64,000 nucleotides of DNA from an uncultured Gammaproteobacteria bacterium (GTDB lineage: Bacteria > Pseudomonadota > Gammaproteobacteria > CAMYKB01), in the NCBI GenBank assembly GCA_947258875.1, contig CAMYKB010000006.1, positions 23,736-87,735 of the forward strand, in the 5' to 3' direction. A program made the translations under genes and the position numbers. Position 1 is the stretch's first letter. The number at the start of each line of letters is the position of its first letter. Below the pieces are notes generated by a model. The model saw only the letters and a program-made list of their open reading frames with translations. It made no database searches and was not told the origin of the DNA. Below, piece by piece: positions 63,866 through 64,000 of this stretch.

Positions 63866-64000
63866 AACTCAACTCCTTCCCCTGATTACAATATGCGGCT
63901 GGTCATCTAACCGCCCCTTTATCATTATATTAGCCTGTCTGCGTTGTTTATGCCTAACAGGTGATTAATCTTTTAATATTTCTTAGCGTACCAATTCAAA
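63866..64000. other. Upstream region of the lipase gene
   Basis: 135 bases, A/T-rich towards the right edge, with no reading frame of note. The lipase promoter should lie here; the stretch about 63920-63990 has several TTA/ATT-rich candidates but none with both elements well spaced. Confidence 0.35.

Noticed and set aside
1..64000. Mobile elements, prophage, CRISPR array, tRNA and rRNA genes
   Set aside because: No transposase, integrase, phage or cas gene, no regularly spaced repeats, and no cloverleaf or rRNA-like stretch was seen on either strand; only small foldback repeats were found.

Overview
The window reads as a chromosomal segment of a heterotrophic gammaproteobacterium, with roughly balanced base composition. 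The main evidence is gene order: gltX, a cyclophilin and lpxH lie together, and folC-dedD-cvpA-purF is followed by metZ. A Psp operon, a complete methylcitrate cycle and a CbrA-type SSS-histidine kinase fit the same group. I see no rRNA, tRNA, CRISPR array, transposase, integrase or phage gene. The species cannot be named from this sequence alone.

Layout. 0-3 kb: truncated gltX, a repeat-rich spacer, then cyclophilin and lpxH. 2.8-12.5 kb: a long minus-strand housekeeping block (folC, dedD, cvpA, purF, an L,D-transpeptidase, metZ, a glycerate kinase, a DUF455 ferritin-like protein, a lipoprotein) plus mug. 12.7-31.5 kb: a two- and three-carbon acid island with acs, an SSS symporter, a DEDDh exonuclease, a CBS/DUF294 protein, an NtrC-type regulator, an SSS-histidine kinase with a small leader gene, then prpB-prpC-prpD-prpE. 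A sigma-54 type promoter and a symmetric array of GTTAC/GTAAC boxes sit in front of the symporter, and a related palindrome lies between the kinase operon and prpB. This suggests that one two-component system controls uptake and perhaps propionate use.

31.6-43.6 kb: a haloacid dehalogenase, a metallo-beta-lactamase-fold hydrolase, an unusual four-gene envelope cluster, a radical SAM protein, an EEP-family protein and an orphan Ser/Thr kinase. The four-gene cluster has two related exported class-A-beta-lactamase-like proteins, an Npt1-type nucleotide-translocase-like transporter and a 986-residue dikinase that resembles glucan water dikinases in domain order yet carries a signal peptide. Three of the four genes overlap by 1-4 bases. 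This is my best candidate for an undescribed system.

43.6-48.7 kb: the phage-shock operon (pspA, pspB, pspC, with divergent pspF) and two unusual additions, then a Crp/Fnr-type regulator. 49-50.4 kb: an exported protein of four tandem ~72-residue repeats and a peptidoglycan-binding domain. 50.8-63.9 kb: a lipid-related region with an RND/MMPL exporter, YCF48-like, DUF1329 and DUF1302 proteins, an acyl-CoA ligase, a thioesterase, an HSDL2-like dehydrogenase, an enoyl-CoA hydratase and a VolA/Pla-1-type lipoprotein lipase. Together these suggest release, transport and oxidation of a lipid-like substrate.
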